Source: Anthracocystis setariae (Eukaryota; Basidiomycota; Ustilaginomycetes; Ustilaginales; Ustilaginaceae). Taken from it: a stretch of 64,000 nt of DNA. The position numbers and the translations under genes were made by a program. The DNA lies in NCBI GenBank assembly GCA_928724745.1, contig CAKMXJ010000005.1:372001-436000 (forward strand), read 5' to 3'. Shown here in pieces: positions 38,591-49,048 of this stretch (its first letter is position 1; every line of letters begins with the position of its first letter). A model generated the notes under the pieces. The model was not told the DNA's origin. It worked only from the letters and a program-made list of their open reading frames with translations, and made no database searches.

Positions 38591-40184
38591 TCTTCTACAG
38601 CAGACATTTTTCACAGCTTGCTCGTCGCATCCAAACCTTCTTGAACAACCAACGCAACTGGTTTACGGTCTTCTGCTCGCATCATCTACTCGCCTCAACT
38701 TGAGGATCACCGCTCGATCCCTTCAACCTTCCTGATCAATCCAGTCGCATCACTGCTACCGGCTTCAACGTATCCTCCTCGATTTGCCGCTCGCTTGACG
38801 TTAGTGAGCTGTTGCCTTGACAGCGCCGCCCAGTCTGTAGGCGAACCATTCAACGTAAGTAACACGAGTTCGATCAGTTGAGCCGGCATTGGAACATTGA
38901 ACCTGGACATGGCGGTCGCATTCAAAGTCACTGCCTTAATCCTGGTGATGCTTCGTCTTGGAGGATGGTGGCATCAACGGAGAACAGAGCACGACGAGGT
39001 CTATCAGCTTGTCACAATGCGAAGATCGGGGATCGGGGTCCATCGGGCAGCTCAACCATCACAGCGGCGATACACGGCTTTTAAGATGCATTCTTGACAT
39101 GAAGCACATGTGTGAATCGTGCAGAAGCGAAAGGGTGGCTGGACCACCGCCTTCCTTGACTGTATAATGTACCCCGGTCGAATGGGAAAGTCAACAATTT
39201 CTGACCACTTTTTTGCTCTTCTTTTTTTTGGACCCTATTTATGGCTACCAAGTAGTATTGCACTTGGAGCTTTGCCCTATCCGCCCGGTCTGGTGTCGAG
39301 TTAAGACCCGACATTCTCGAAACGTGAGTATTGCATACGGTCAACAGGAACCGACTCTTTCATGATCTGCGACGTACAGTACGTGTTGCAGACTTGGACC
39401 CGAAACGAACAGAGAGACTCTGTATGGAAGATGGCAGAGGAGCCGTAGGACCCTGTAGCCGCTTTCTCCGTGCCTTCACTGTGTATCAATGAGCCGTCAG
39501 GATGCAAGGCTTGGCTCGAAAAGCACACTCTCTCGAGCGTCGGCACCGACTTGACCGGTGAGCGCCCGCAAAGGAAAATCATGCGCGCAGATGAGAAGCA
39601 ATCTCATGCCGCCGAAAGTGGGCCTCGAGAGTGGTACGCTCGCGGTTTGACCTGTTTCCTTCAGAGCGTCCGAGAGGGTCCTGGACTCCGACATAATTGG
39701 AAGCGTTCCAACGACAGCTGTCCGGAAAGCAAGGTCAAGCACCTCTGCAGCGATGTACTGTACTGTACAGTACTGTACAGTACGGATACAGTGCAGTACG
39801 GATACAGTGCAGTACGGTTACAGTCACAGTACTGTAGGCTCTATTGGGTTGACAGGTGCTGCCCCATGCTTGCACATGGTTGGCGTCAAGAGAGCGAATT
39901 TCGCCGGGTCTACTCAGTTTTCGCCGATGTTTCGACGCTATCCACAGCGATCGCACCGTGCACCCGCGCAGTACACACACAATGCAGTTGCAAAAGTCGT
40001 AGATTTTTCGACTCTGCTTCCGATCTGCAGCTTCTGACACTAATCACTACACTCTGTTGATGGATTGCTTTGCCTGCCTCTGTGCTTCCCTTTTTGGATT
40101 ACAGGCCACAAACATTCTCTCAAGTCTGAGCCCGCCCTCCGACTTTCCGTGCTTGACCAAGGGTTCAAGAACAATCTCAAGAAG
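38591..40184 (+). other. Possible spliced transcript of unknown nature
   Basis: Seen: C/T/A-rich leader-like sequence free of ATG from about 38595 runs to a good donor at 38855 (CAAC|GTAAGT). A good acceptor at 40104 (GATTACAG|GCC) opens an 80-base piece (40105-40184) that ends exactly at another consensus donor (AAGAAG|GTAAGT). In one phase this piece is open and reads like a charged helix (KSEPALRLSVLDQGFKNNLKK). I could not find flanking exons that join in phase, so this may be a long noncoding RNA, a multi-exon gene I cannot assemble, a decayed gene, or chance. (GTACW)n repeats sit inside at 39754-39836. Confidence 0.25.
39754..39836. repeat. (GTACW)n pentamer array with GGATACAGTGCAGTAC variants
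   Basis: A run of GTACT and GTACA units (39754-39785) is followed by two direct copies of a unit close to GGATACAGTGCAGTAC, and then a further CAGTACTGTAG. Many inverted pairs exist, so the strand can fold into hairpins. It is the densest local copy of a word that recurs across the intergenic parts of the window. Confidence 0.75.
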
Positions 40185-41524
40185 GTAAGTTGCGCGGACT
40201 GATGGATTCCAGCTCCGTTCGATGTCGCATGCCCTATCTCGAGCTTGATAGGACACAAGCAAGGGACGATGGTCGGGTTGGGCCAAATCGATGCTTTTAT
40301 GGTTGTGCGCTGTTGTCCGAGTGAAGCTGTTCAAGTACTTGTGCTGTATGCACAGTACGGTACAGTCAGGGTTCTTTCACCGGCCATATCTCGAGTTGCC
40401 CCAGGGTGCAGGGTTCGCTAAAGTCAGATGAGGTCGTCGACTGTAACCGGAAGCAATTTGCAGACGCTCGGAGGGGTATTTCCTTTTCGCCGGCTGCCAG
40501 CCTCAACTGGCTCGACGTCAGAGGCTACAAAGTGCTTCTATCTATGCAGTCACCGCGTCGAACGTGTTCTCTACTCTGTGTGCTACAATATTGTATTTTG
40601 GCACTTTGGATTTTGGCGGGCCATCCGGCTGATTATTAGCGATTCGGCTGGAACGCAGGCAAGCAGGCAAGCAGGCACGCGTCGGGTTGCAAGTTGACGG
40701 TTTTGGTCAAGAGCCGTGGGGTGCCTGAAAAACGGAGCGAGACAATCGTGTCAGACATCGATCTGCTGTTCAAATCGCTGACTTGGACTTCGAATTATTG
40801 TTTTTTTTTTTTTTTTTCTCCTTTCTGCTGCGCGGATGCACTAACCCCGGTTTTTCTTCTTCTTTTGCAACGATTTGTTTGGCTGGCCCTCTCTGATCGT
40901 GCTCTCCTGTCGGTTCTGCTTCCGCCCCATACGTGCCGCCTCTCTCCGCCAATCTTGTGCTGCTTTCGCTGCTGCCAAACCGCCAATCCGTCGCCTCTCG
41001 TCACTCAACTCACTGCGCTTACGCTCGCCGCTGGCGTCTCGCCCCTCGTCCACTTTCTCTCACTTTGGTTTGTCTGACCGCACTGCACACGCACTCTCCC
41101 TCCTGCTGCGTACGGTTGCGCTTGACCTGCCGGTTCTCGATTAATTTTTTCTTTTCTTTTCTTTTCTTTCGTTGTTGGATTTGGGGCGCTTGGTTGGCTC
41201 GACTTGTTGCTCGACATCATCATCGCATCGTTGGTTTGGTCTCTTCCCTCACCATCCCTGTCGTTTGCCTGTTCCGACCCGCTCCCCATCATCCTTGCCA
41301 TCGTTTCTGCGGCACTCCGCGAACGATCAATGGACTAGGGCTGTTCCGACTTTCATCCCATCCGTCCAGGTTTCCGTCGGCGTCACCTTCCTTTCAGGTG
41401 CAGAGGATCAGTTGGCGCACGTCAGTCTCGACCAGGCTTCTGTCACAACTCCCAGCAGCTCGGCTCTTCCGATCGCGTCTCACGCTCGCTTTTGATCTGC
41501 ATCGCTGCCTTCAAGTTCCAGCAT

Positions 41525-41581
<57 letters not shown>

Positions 41582-42289
41582 CATTGCCAGCCGACACCCT
41601 GCACAGCTACAGCGATACTCTCTGTCAACTCGAATTCCAGTTTCGGGTGAACCTGATTTGGTGAACTTCACATTAACCGTCTTCGAAACTCCGGTTCTAG
41701 GACTCTTGCTTCACGAGTCCCAGAACGCTCAAGGAGTTCTTTCACCGCCGTCACCATTTCAGACCATCCAGAACGCCAGGATCCCCTCCAACCCGCTCCG
41801 TCACGTAAACGACCCGTAGCAGAGCCCGACTGCAATCCATCCATCCATTCGCAGTCAGCACAAGAACCCATCAAATCCGTCCAGGCAGCCCCTGCCGCTG
41901 CCTCGCCTTCCGCAAAGAGGGCGCGCTTTGAGAGCCCTAGCGGTGGAGCTTCGCTGTCCTCCTCCACCGCTCACGTTGCTGCGCCTCTCCTTTCCTTCCA
42001 CGAAGTGCTCCCCGCGCCTCACTATACTCCTCTGCCACCCACCCGCGCCCTCTCTTCGCCTAGCGTCAATCATCCGCCCCGTTCCAACGCCAGCGCCAGC
42101 TCCCATCACACCGCTCACTCCGCACCTAGCCCTCACAGCAACTCCAACTCGCCCTTGAATCTAGGTTCCATCTCGGCTTCTACCCGCCGCTCTCATCCTT
42201 CCGGCTCGGATCCTCGCTCACCTCCCGTCAGCCTCGTCCCCTTTCCATCCGGCTCTGCTTCCTACTTTTCTCAATCTTCGTCGATCAGG
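40185..42289 (+). other. Promoter and long leader region of the hybrid kinase
   Basis: A T17-18 run at 40799-40817 precedes a pyrimidine-rich leader. From 40836 to 42290 only two ATGs occur on this strand: ATG-CAC-TAA at 40836-40844 and ATG-GAC-TAG at 41330-41338. A CAT triplet run passes into a CAG run at 41521-41579. From 41654 the kinase frame is open with coding-like Ser/Pro/Arg-rich sequence but no ATG until 42290. No separate gene is supported. Confidence 0.55.
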
Positions 42290-45200
42290 ATGTTCGATCT
42301 CGATGAGTCCGTCAGGGCGCTCTATTTTGCGCCCTCCCCCATCCTGGTCCTCGACCACAACAGGAGGATTCGCATGATGAATCGTCCATGCGAGAGCATC
42401 TTTCTCATCACCGGTGTCAGCTGCATGGGTCAGACCATGGAGAAATTCATCATTGAAAAGCACCGTGCCGAGTTCACCTCTGCCCTCAACGAGGCCGCCC
42501 AGCTCAGAACTACCGCTACCTGGGCACCTCCGGTTCTCACCCGTGTCACCTTTATGCAGGACGACCAAAAGATGTTTTCAGCCGACGTTTCCGTCTCTGC
42601 CTGGCATCCCACCGACGAAGTCTTTTCCGAAACCTTCAACAATCCTTTTGCCCGCAACATGTCTGCCGACGGCGACAAGCAGTTTTGGCCCCATGAACAA
42701 GAAGCAACGCTTGCCCTCGCCCACCGCGCCGATTCCTTGGAGAATCGCGGCTCCTCGAATCTTCTCCACGAATCGTACTTTACCATCAGCATTGTACCAA
42801 CCCGTCTGGCCGAAAGACGTACGAGTCCCGCCGACTTGCAGCTCAGCAAGGCGGAGCCGCTCAAAGAAGGCGTCTTCAACTACATGGAGACAGCCGTTCT
42901 GGCGCTTTCCTCTGATGGCTCGACCGTCATACGCAATCGTGCCTGCGATGAGATGCTCAAGATGTTCGAGAAGAGAAATCCACAGGACAAGCCCAAGGAG
43001 GTGCAGCCATCCAAGCCCAAGACGGAGGGTGTCGAAGTTGACCTCTCTTGGCTCTCCGACGTCATGGATTGCTACACGGAGGACTTCAGCAAACCGTTCC
43101 CTGAACAGGATTGGCCCATCTACAGAGCTGCCATTCTGGGTCAATCCGCCAAATCTGTCCGCATCGGCTGCGTGGCAGTCGACACTGGTGCTCGCCGCGT
43201 TTACGAGATCAATGCCAAACCCATCCGTGATGCTGGTGGATATGGTGAGCACATTGGTGGCGTCATCACTCTGGTCGACGTCACAGACACGGAGTCCCAT
43301 ATGAAACGAGAGGTCGAGAAAAAGGGTGAGGAATACTTCCGCACCATCTGCGACAGCATGCCCCAACTGCTCTGGACCACACGTCCCGACGGTCACCACG
43401 ACTGGTACAACGAGGGATGGTACCGCTACACTGGCCTTGACCCCGGCACCTCTACCGGCGTTGGCTGGCAGCGAGTCTTCCACGAAGACGATATGGTCGA
43501 AACCAACAAGCGCTGGTCACATTCCTTGCGTACCGGTGAGCCGTATCAGACCATGTATCGATGCCGAAGGTATGACGGCGTGTACAAGTGGATGCTGGGT
43601 CGTGCGCTTCCGCTCCGCGACCAGACCACGGGCAAGATCATCAAATGGTACGGAAGTTGCACCGACTGTGACAATGAAGTCAAGGCGCTCGAGGCGTCGC
43701 GCAAATCCCAAGCGCAACTCACAAGTGTCATCAATCATGCTCACGTCACCATCTGGGCCATCGACCGAGATGCCATCATTACCATTGCTGAAGGTCCTGG
43801 AGTCCGTTCCCTCCGCCTTGCCCCTGGCACTCCCAATGGCTCAGACGGAGATGGTTCAGGCTCAGGTAATTCGATGTCTGGATCGCTCTCCACTGGCACC
43901 GGTATCGGCGCTGGTCATCCCCGCAGCGAGGATATTAAGGACATTGAATCTCAGAGCAACAGTCAGAGCGCAGTCAGTGGTCCAGGTAAGCGCGCCAACC
44001 AGCGAAGCATGATTGGTCGTAGCATCTACGAGGTCTGGGATTCGCCAGGCATTCGCGAGGCCATCGGCCGTGCTCTCAACGGCGAGTCTGTCGTACAGGA
44101 GATGGAGATCGAGGGTCGTTGGTTCCGCACCCAATATACTCCACAACGCGAGGAGTCCTACGAGCAAGATGCCAACGAGGGCACCATCATCGGTGTTGTG
44201 GGTGCCTCGATGGATATCACCGATCGTCGACGTGCTGAGCTCCAGCTCGAAGAGTCGATGCACGAGAGGTCGCGCGCTCTCGCCGCTGAAACCGCCGCCA
44301 AGGAGGCCAGTCGCATCAAGTCCGAGTTCCTCGCCAATATGAGTCACGAGATCCGAACGCCGATCGCCGGTGTCATCGGCTTGTCCGAGCTGCTATGCGA
44401 TACGCAGCTCACCAAAGAACAGCGAGATTTTGCCGAAAACATCCAGCGATCTGCCGACGCTCTGCTCACTGTGATCAACGATATTCTCGATTTCGAAAAG
44501 CTCGAGCTAGGCAAGATGGATCTCGAGAAGACGGCCTTCAATCTCAACGTGGTCATCATGGACACGCAGAAAATGCTCACGTTCGCGACGCAGAAGAAAG
44601 GCCTCGAGTTCCGCAACGAGTGTCAGCTCAATTATACGGGTCAGATTATTGGTGATGCAGGCCGCTTGCGACAGGTGCTGACCAATTTGCTGACCAACGC
44701 GATCAAGTTCACTGCTGCCGGTTCCATTACTCTTCGTGTCATCGAGACTTTCGAAGATCAAAACAGCTTGCACGTTCACTTCGAGGTGCGCGACACTGGT
44801 TGCGGTATTTCTCAAACCACGCTCAAGAAGCTTTTCCAACCTTTCAGTCAGGCGGATCCGTCGTTTGCCCGTCGTTTTGGTGGTACGGGTCTGGGTCTCT
44901 CGATCTGCAAGAACCTCGTCGATCTCATGGGCGGTACCATTGGTCTCGAGTCGGTTGAGAACAAGGGATCAAATGCATGGTTCAGCATTCCTTTCGAGAA
45001 GGTTCGCACTAGCGATTCCAGCGGCGATTCTTCGCCGGACGAGGAGGTGGTCCCCGAGATTCAGATGGATGAAGCCACGAGCAGTCTGGGTGTCAGTGAG
45101 AACCCGCTCCAACGTCCTAGGAAGGATATCTGGATTTTGGTGGCTGAGGACAACCTGATCAACGCACAGATTGCCCTTAAGACGCTCAAGAAGATGGGTT

Positions 45201-46231
45201 TCAGCTGCAAGGTCGCCAAGGACGGTCTCGAAGCCATCGAAGAAGTAGGAAAGCATCCTTACGATTTGATTCTCATGGACTGTCACATGCCCAACTGCGA
45301 TGGATACGAGGCCACCAAGCGGTTGCGCAAGTCTGACAGTGTCGATGTGCGAACCACGCCTATCATCGCCATGACCGCCTCTGCGATTCGCGGCGACCGC
45401 GAAAAGTGTCTCGCAGCCGGCATGTCCGATTACCTCTCGAAACCAGTCAAGAGTAACGCTCTCGAATCAACGCTGGTGAAGTGGCTCTTTGATCCCTCGA
45501 CGCGCCAAAGTCTTTCGAGATACGTGGCGCCGCCTTCTCAGGGTGACTACTTTGGGGTCAAGAAACCCGAAGGTGGCCTGGAAGTGACGATCCCGATGAC
45601 TAGCCACGTCACATCTGCTCCTCAGCTCGTTGAACGAGACTCGACCGAGACGGTCACGGGCCCTCGTTCGATTCAATCGGGCCGACGCGGCTCGTTCAAC
45701 CCGATTTCTGAGCGTGAAGCCGTCGCGAGCGAGATTGCAGCGACGCCTGCACCTCCGGCAGCGCCGTTGTCGCAACTGTCGCCGTTTACAGCGCTGAACG
45801 AGGAGGCCGAAGACAAGCTCGACCGCCTAGCGACCGAGGAATCGAAGCCAGCGTCGCGAAACGAGAGCGATGAGGAAGCGTCGAGCTCTGCTGCTACAGC
45901 CAAGCCTAGCAAGAGCAGTAGGCGCAGATTGGTGCGGAGCGGACCTGTCAAAGTGGTGTGTAACGATCCGATGCCTGCCAAGTGCAAAGCATCGGCGGGC
46001 AAGGTGCTGTCAGCGCCCGAGATGGCTTTGGCGGACAAGCCGCCCATCTTTATCAGGCGGTCATCGCGCGAGCAGGGCGGACTGGGTCGCGATCTCGAGG
46101 GCGAAGTGGTGCGCGCCATGGAGGACGGTCGCGATGGACCGTCGCTTGGCGTGTCCATGGAAGAGTCGATGGAAGAAGTGGCCAACGATGTGGACGAACA
46201 AGATTCTCCAGCGGTTCAGATTAATGCATAG
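42290..46231 (+). CDS. PAS-domain hybrid histidine kinase with receiver
   Basis: From the first in-frame ATG (42290, MFDLDESVRAL) the protein has 1313 residues; the frame is open for 636 bases more upstream without an ATG. A PAS-like fold begins almost at once (ALYFAPSPILVLDHNRRIRMMNRPCESIF). A second region follows at about 200-340, and a clear PAS/PAC at about 348-475 (MPQLLWTTRPDGHHDWYNEG, YRCRRYDGVYKWMLGRA). A further PAS segment (about 490-650) has a Ser/Gly-rich insert. Kinase core: H-box NMSHEIRTPIAGVIG with His near residue 686, N-box LLTNAIKFT near 795, G1 DTGCGI, G2 FGGTGLGLSICKN near 863. The receiver at about 945-1065 has phospho-acceptor Asp in LMDCHMP and Lys in LSKPVKS. A 250-residue Ser/Glu-rich tail follows. 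It has no transmembrane segments, so it is probably a cytosolic sensor feeding an Ypd1-type phosphorelay. The ligand is unknown. Confidence 0.9.
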   Translation: MFDLDESVRALYFAPSPILVLDHNRRIRMMNRPCESIFLITGVSCMGQTMEKFIIEKHRAEFTSALNEAAQLRTTATWAPPVLTRVTFMQDDQKMFSADVSVSAWHPTDEVFSETFNNPFARNMSADGDKQFWPHEQEATLALAHRADSLENRGSSNLLHESYFTISIVPTRLAERRTSPADLQLSKAEPLKEGVFNYMETAVLALSSDGSTVIRNRACDEMLKMFEKRNPQDKPKEVQPSKPKTEGVEVDLSWLSDVMDCYTEDFSKPFPEQDWPIYRAAILGQSAKSVRIGCVAVDTGARRVYEINAKPIRDAGGYGEHIGGVITLVDVTDTESHMKREVEKKGEEYFRTICDSMPQLLWTTRPDGHHDWYNEGWYRYTGLDPGTSTGVGWQRVFHEDDMVETNKRWSHSLRTGEPYQTMYRCRRYDGVYKWMLGRALPLRDQTTGKIIKWYGSCTDCDNEVKALEASRKSQAQLTSVINHAHVTIWAIDRDAIITIAEGPGVRSLRLAPGTPNGSDGDGSGSGNSMSGSLSTGTGIGAGHPRSEDIKDIESQSNSQSAVSGPGKRANQRSMIGRSIYEVWDSPGIREAIGRALNGESVVQEMEIEGRWFRTQYTPQREESYEQDANEGTIIGVVGASMDITDRRRAELQLEESMHERSRALAAETAAKEASRIKSEFLANMSHEIRTPIAGVIGLSELLCDTQLTKEQRDFAENIQRSADALLTVINDILDFEKLELGKMDLEKTAFNLNVVIMDTQKMLTFATQKKGLEFRNECQLNYTGQIIGDAGRLRQVLTNLLTNAIKFTAAGSITLRVIETFEDQNSLHVHFEVRDTGCGISQTTLKKLFQPFSQADPSFARRFGGTGLGLSICKNLVDLMGGTIGLESVENKGSNAWFSIPFEKVRTSDSSGDSSPDEEVVPEIQMDEATSSLGVSENPLQRPRKDIWILVAEDNLINAQIALKTLKKMGFSCKVAKDGLEAIEEVGKHPYDLILMDCHMPNCDGYEATKRLRKSDSVDVRTTPIIAMTASAIRGDREKCLAAGMSDYLSKPVKSNALESTLVKWLFDPSTRQSLSRYVAPPSQGDYFGVKKPEGGLEVTIPMTSHVTSAPQLVERDSTETVTGPRSIQSGRRGSFNPISEREAVASEIAATPAPPAAPLSQLSPFTALNEEAEDKLDRLATEESKPASRNESDEEASSSAATAKPSKSSRRRLVRSGPVKVVCNDPMPAKCKASAGKVLSAPEMALADKPPIFIRRSSREQGGLGRDLEGEVVRAMEDGRDGPSLGVSMEESMEEVANDVDEQDSPAVQINA

Positions 46232-46570
46232 ACCTCCTTCACTTTAGCATCATCATCATCAACCCCTCCTCCTCCTCCTCCTCCTCCTTTCTATCTCACT
46301 CTGACTTGATTGTCACGAGGCGGAGTAACGTTTATTTTATTTTCGCTCTTTTCGCCATTATATTTATTATTGTTTTTGTTGGTCTCTCTTCTGTTTTTTT
46401 TTTTTTTTTTTTGGTTTATGGTTTTGGAGACATTTGTAGTTTTAACCAGCGCCTTCCTGCCCTGCCCGTTTGTTTTGTTCCTGCTCGTTGTGTCAATAAA
46501 ACGTGATTGCGATGTTTGTTAGCGTTCAATGCGATGCGGTTGGGGAGGGGAGGGGATGATGTGTTGGGGT
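46232..46570. other. Convergent 3' spacer with T-run
   Basis: This is the 3' flank between the hybrid kinase (+) and SPB4 (-). It contains CTC triplets near 46266-46289, a T19 run at about 46394-46412, and AATAAA at about 46495-46500, which could serve as the kinase polyadenylation signal. No gene was seen. Confidence 0.55.
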
Positions 46571-48898
46571 TTAGAGGACGAAGAAGGGTTCTTCCTCTTG
46601 TTCGTGTTTGTTGTTGTGAGGGTTTGAGTCTGAGTCTGATGAGTCGGAGGAGGTGTGAATTCGGTTGGATTTTTTCAGCTTTCGGTAGGCTTGGTTCAAT
46701 TCCTCGTCATCCTCGTTGTTGGTGTTGGTGTTGGTGTTCGGGGGAGTATTTGTGGTGGTGTGCTGTTGTTGTTGTTGCCAGGATTGGTTTTTGAGAAAAG
46801 CTCGTTTGGCTGCACGTTTTTCCTTCTTGACCATACGCAGATGACGGCGTTGTTTCTGGTCGGACCATGCGGTTGTATCAGTTTGCGAAGAGGATGACTT
46901 CTTGCGTTTTCGACTCGATCCTTTCGCCATCATCGAATCGTCCGAATCACTCTCCCCCGCATCCCCACCATCACCATTACCATCACCATCACCATCACCG
47001 TTTCCATCTTTCTCTTTCGCTTGAGACCTCTCTGTAGCCAATTTCGCCAATCTCGCCTTCTCCTTGGTCCGATCCTTGAACGCAATTGCGTTGAAATCCA
47101 TATCTTCCTCGGGATACACCATGCCTGCCGCCTTACGCGCTTTAAGTTCGGGCATCGCGGGCAGACGGATCAATCCAAACGCATGTGCCACTCCAGCTAA
47201 ATCCAGATCGGAAGTGCGAAAGATGTAACTCATCTCATGCTTACTATACGCCTTCACATACGAGACGTACGCTCGCATCGAAAGATCAAAAACCTCCCTA
47301 TCGATCTTGTTCATCTCTCGAATCTTTACCTCGATCCGCCTTGCATCTGGATCACCTTCGTCCTCCGCTGGTTCGGGGATGGCCTCGAGTTGAGAGTTTA
47401 GGTAGGGGTAGGGTGCGAGTGGGATGCGCTTGACATTCATGTAAGCGACGAAATCCTCTTCTCGACCTGAATGCAACATGACGATCGCGCGACCTCTTCG
47501 ACCCGCACGAGCCGTCCGTCCGCAACGGTGAGAAAACACCTTGGGATCCACAGGCGGGTCGTACTGCACCACCACATCAACGTCCGGTAGATCTAACCCC
47601 CTCGCAGCGACATCCGTACACAACAACACCGTCGCACCCCTCCCCCTCCCACCACCTCTAATTGCTTTGGAACTACCCGCCTCCACCTCCACCCCGATCG
47701 CTGCTCCGTCCAAGCGCGTACTTGAAACAAACGCATCGAACTGACTCTTGCGCTTCGCTGCCGTCTGCTTGCCATGCAACGCATACATCTTGACCCCCGC
47801 CTCCTTGACCTCGTTCAACGCCGAACACACCGAATGGAAATAGTTGACCTGCGCACACGTACTCAAGTACACGATGAACTTGGCTGCGCCACCACTCATC
47901 CCCTTATCGCTATTTTCGAACAGCAGGATTCGGATGAGCTGAGCGAGCTTGTTCTCGGGCCGCGACACTTGGAAGAGATTCTGTAGAGTGGCGGGGGTTC
48001 GACGTGAGGAATCCTCCTTGTCGGTCGGTTTGATCGGTGTTGACGTGGTGTTGTTGACTTTGGCTTTGGCCTCCACCTTGACGACGACGCGGACGGGGTT
48101 TCGTAACCCAATACGGACCAATTCAGTGAGAGCGTCTGTCATGGTGGCGGAGAAGAGTCCAGTGCGACGTTGCTTGGGGAGGAGTGCCAGGATACGATGC
48201 AGATCTTCGGTGAAGCCAAGATCGAGAAGGCGGTCGGCTTCGTCGAGGACAAGCACGTCGAGTTGAGCCTTCTTGACACCTTTTCGTTGCAACAATTGCT
48301 CCAAGCGACCGGGAGTACCAACAAGGATGTCCGGTCCCGTATCGCGGAGCTGCCGATAATCGTCGAGGGGGTTAGATTTGGATCCTCCGACTACGAGTTG
48401 AGCGCCATTGATTCGCATCGGTTGTTTGCGCTGGGCTTCCCGACTGGACGTCTTGATCGGTTTCGATTCGTCATCGCTATCACTGTCACTGTCACTGTCC
48501 TCCTCCTGCTCCTGCTGTTTCGCATTGTCCCCTTCGGCGTCCTCAATTGGCGCCTGGGCATCCAAAAACGTGTTGACCACCTTGTAGATCTGCTCTGCCA
48601 ACTCCCTCGTGGGCGAAATGATCAAAGCTCCGACTTCATCCTTTTTCAACCTCGACGTTCTCCTCATGAGCATCTCCAAAACCGGGATGACGAAGGCGAG
48701 TGTCTTACCGGACCCTGTGACTGCTTCGACGACCACATCCTTGTGTTTGAGAAACAGCGGGATGGTTGATGCCTGGACGGGAGTCATCTGGGTGAATCCC
48801 ATATCCTCCGACAGCAGTGAGAGGAGCCATGGTGTTAACGGTGGGTCGATTCTCGTCCATCTACCCGCATATGACGGCGCTGCTGTACGAACGCTCAT
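46571..48898 (-). CDS. SPB4: DEAD-box RNA helicase Spb4 (60S biogenesis)
   Basis: Single exon, 775 residues from the ATG at 48898 (MSVRTAAPSYAGRW); the frame extends upstream only from a GTG. Helicase motifs in order: Q-motif region MGFTQMTPVQASTIPLFL, I AVTGSGKT, Ia PTRELAEQ, an acidic/Ser insert (about residues 140-180), Ib TPGRLEQLL, II VLDEADRLLD, III SAT, IV IVYLSTCAQVNYF, V CTDVAARGLDLPDVD, VI HRCGRTARAGRRG. The C-terminal domain has the Spb4 features LAPYPYLNSQ, FDLSMRAYVSYVKAYSKHE, LDLAGVAHAFGLIRLPAMPEL, and a basic tail. Family role: remodelling of 27S pre-rRNA in pre-60S particles in the nucleolus. A 5S rRNA gene lies 150 bases upstream in the same orientation. Confidence 0.95.
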   Translation of the reverse strand: MSVRTAAPSYAGRWTRIDPPLTPWLLSLLSEDMGFTQMTPVQASTIPLFLKHKDVVVEAVTGSGKTLAFVIPVLEMLMRRTSRLKKDEVGALIISPTRELAEQIYKVVNTFLDAQAPIEDAEGDNAKQQEQEEDSDSDSDSDDESKPIKTSSREAQRKQPMRINGAQLVVGGSKSNPLDDYRQLRDTGPDILVGTPGRLEQLLQRKGVKKAQLDVLVLDEADRLLDLGFTEDLHRILALLPKQRRTGLFSATMTDALTELVRIGLRNPVRVVVKVEAKAKVNNTTSTPIKPTDKEDSSRRTPATLQNLFQVSRPENKLAQLIRILLFENSDKGMSGGAAKFIVYLSTCAQVNYFHSVCSALNEVKEAGVKMYALHGKQTAAKRKSQFDAFVSSTRLDGAAIGVEVEAGSSKAIRGGGRGRGATVLLCTDVAARGLDLPDVDVVVQYDPPVDPKVFSHRCGRTARAGRRGRAIVMLHSGREEDFVAYMNVKRIPLAPYPYLNSQLEAIPEPAEDEGDPDARRIEVKIREMNKIDREVFDLSMRAYVSYVKAYSKHEMSYIFRTSDLDLAGVAHAFGLIRLPAMPELKARKAAGMVYPEEDMDFNAIAFKDRTKEKARLAKLATERSQAKEKDGNGDGDGDGNGDGGDAGESDSDDSMMAKGSSRKRKKSSSSQTDTTAWSDQKQRRHLRMVKKEKRAAKRAFLKNQSWQQQQQHTTTNTPPNTNTNTNNEDDEELNQAYRKLKKSNRIHTSSDSSDSDSNPHNNKHEQEEEPFFVL

Positions 48899-49033
48899 CG
48901 TGTGATAGCTGCTTGCTGGGTAGGATGGTTGATGGTTGAGGAGGTCCGAGAGAAGAAACGAAATTTTTCCCACCCAAAAAGGACCCTGAGAACCGCACAG
49001 CCTCCACTTGCACTTTCCCGGTCAAGCCAAAAG

Positions 49034-49041
49034 AAAAAAAA
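49034..49041 (-). terminator. Pol III terminator of the 5S gene
   Basis: A run of eight T on the minus strand begins eight bases after the 3' end of the 5S sequence, the usual RNA polymerase III stop. Confidence 0.8.
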
Positions 49042-49048
49042 TAAAGGG

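Noticed and set aside
38143..38607. 154-residue minus-strand ORF with poly-Asp and poly-Glu
   Set aside because: The acidic run comes from the CTT/CGT microsatellite and the rest has no protein-like pattern.
39470..40060. 196-residue ORF in the gene-poor stretch
   Set aside because: It reads through the (GTACW)n array, giving YCTVLYST-like repeats, and has no domain or upstream support.
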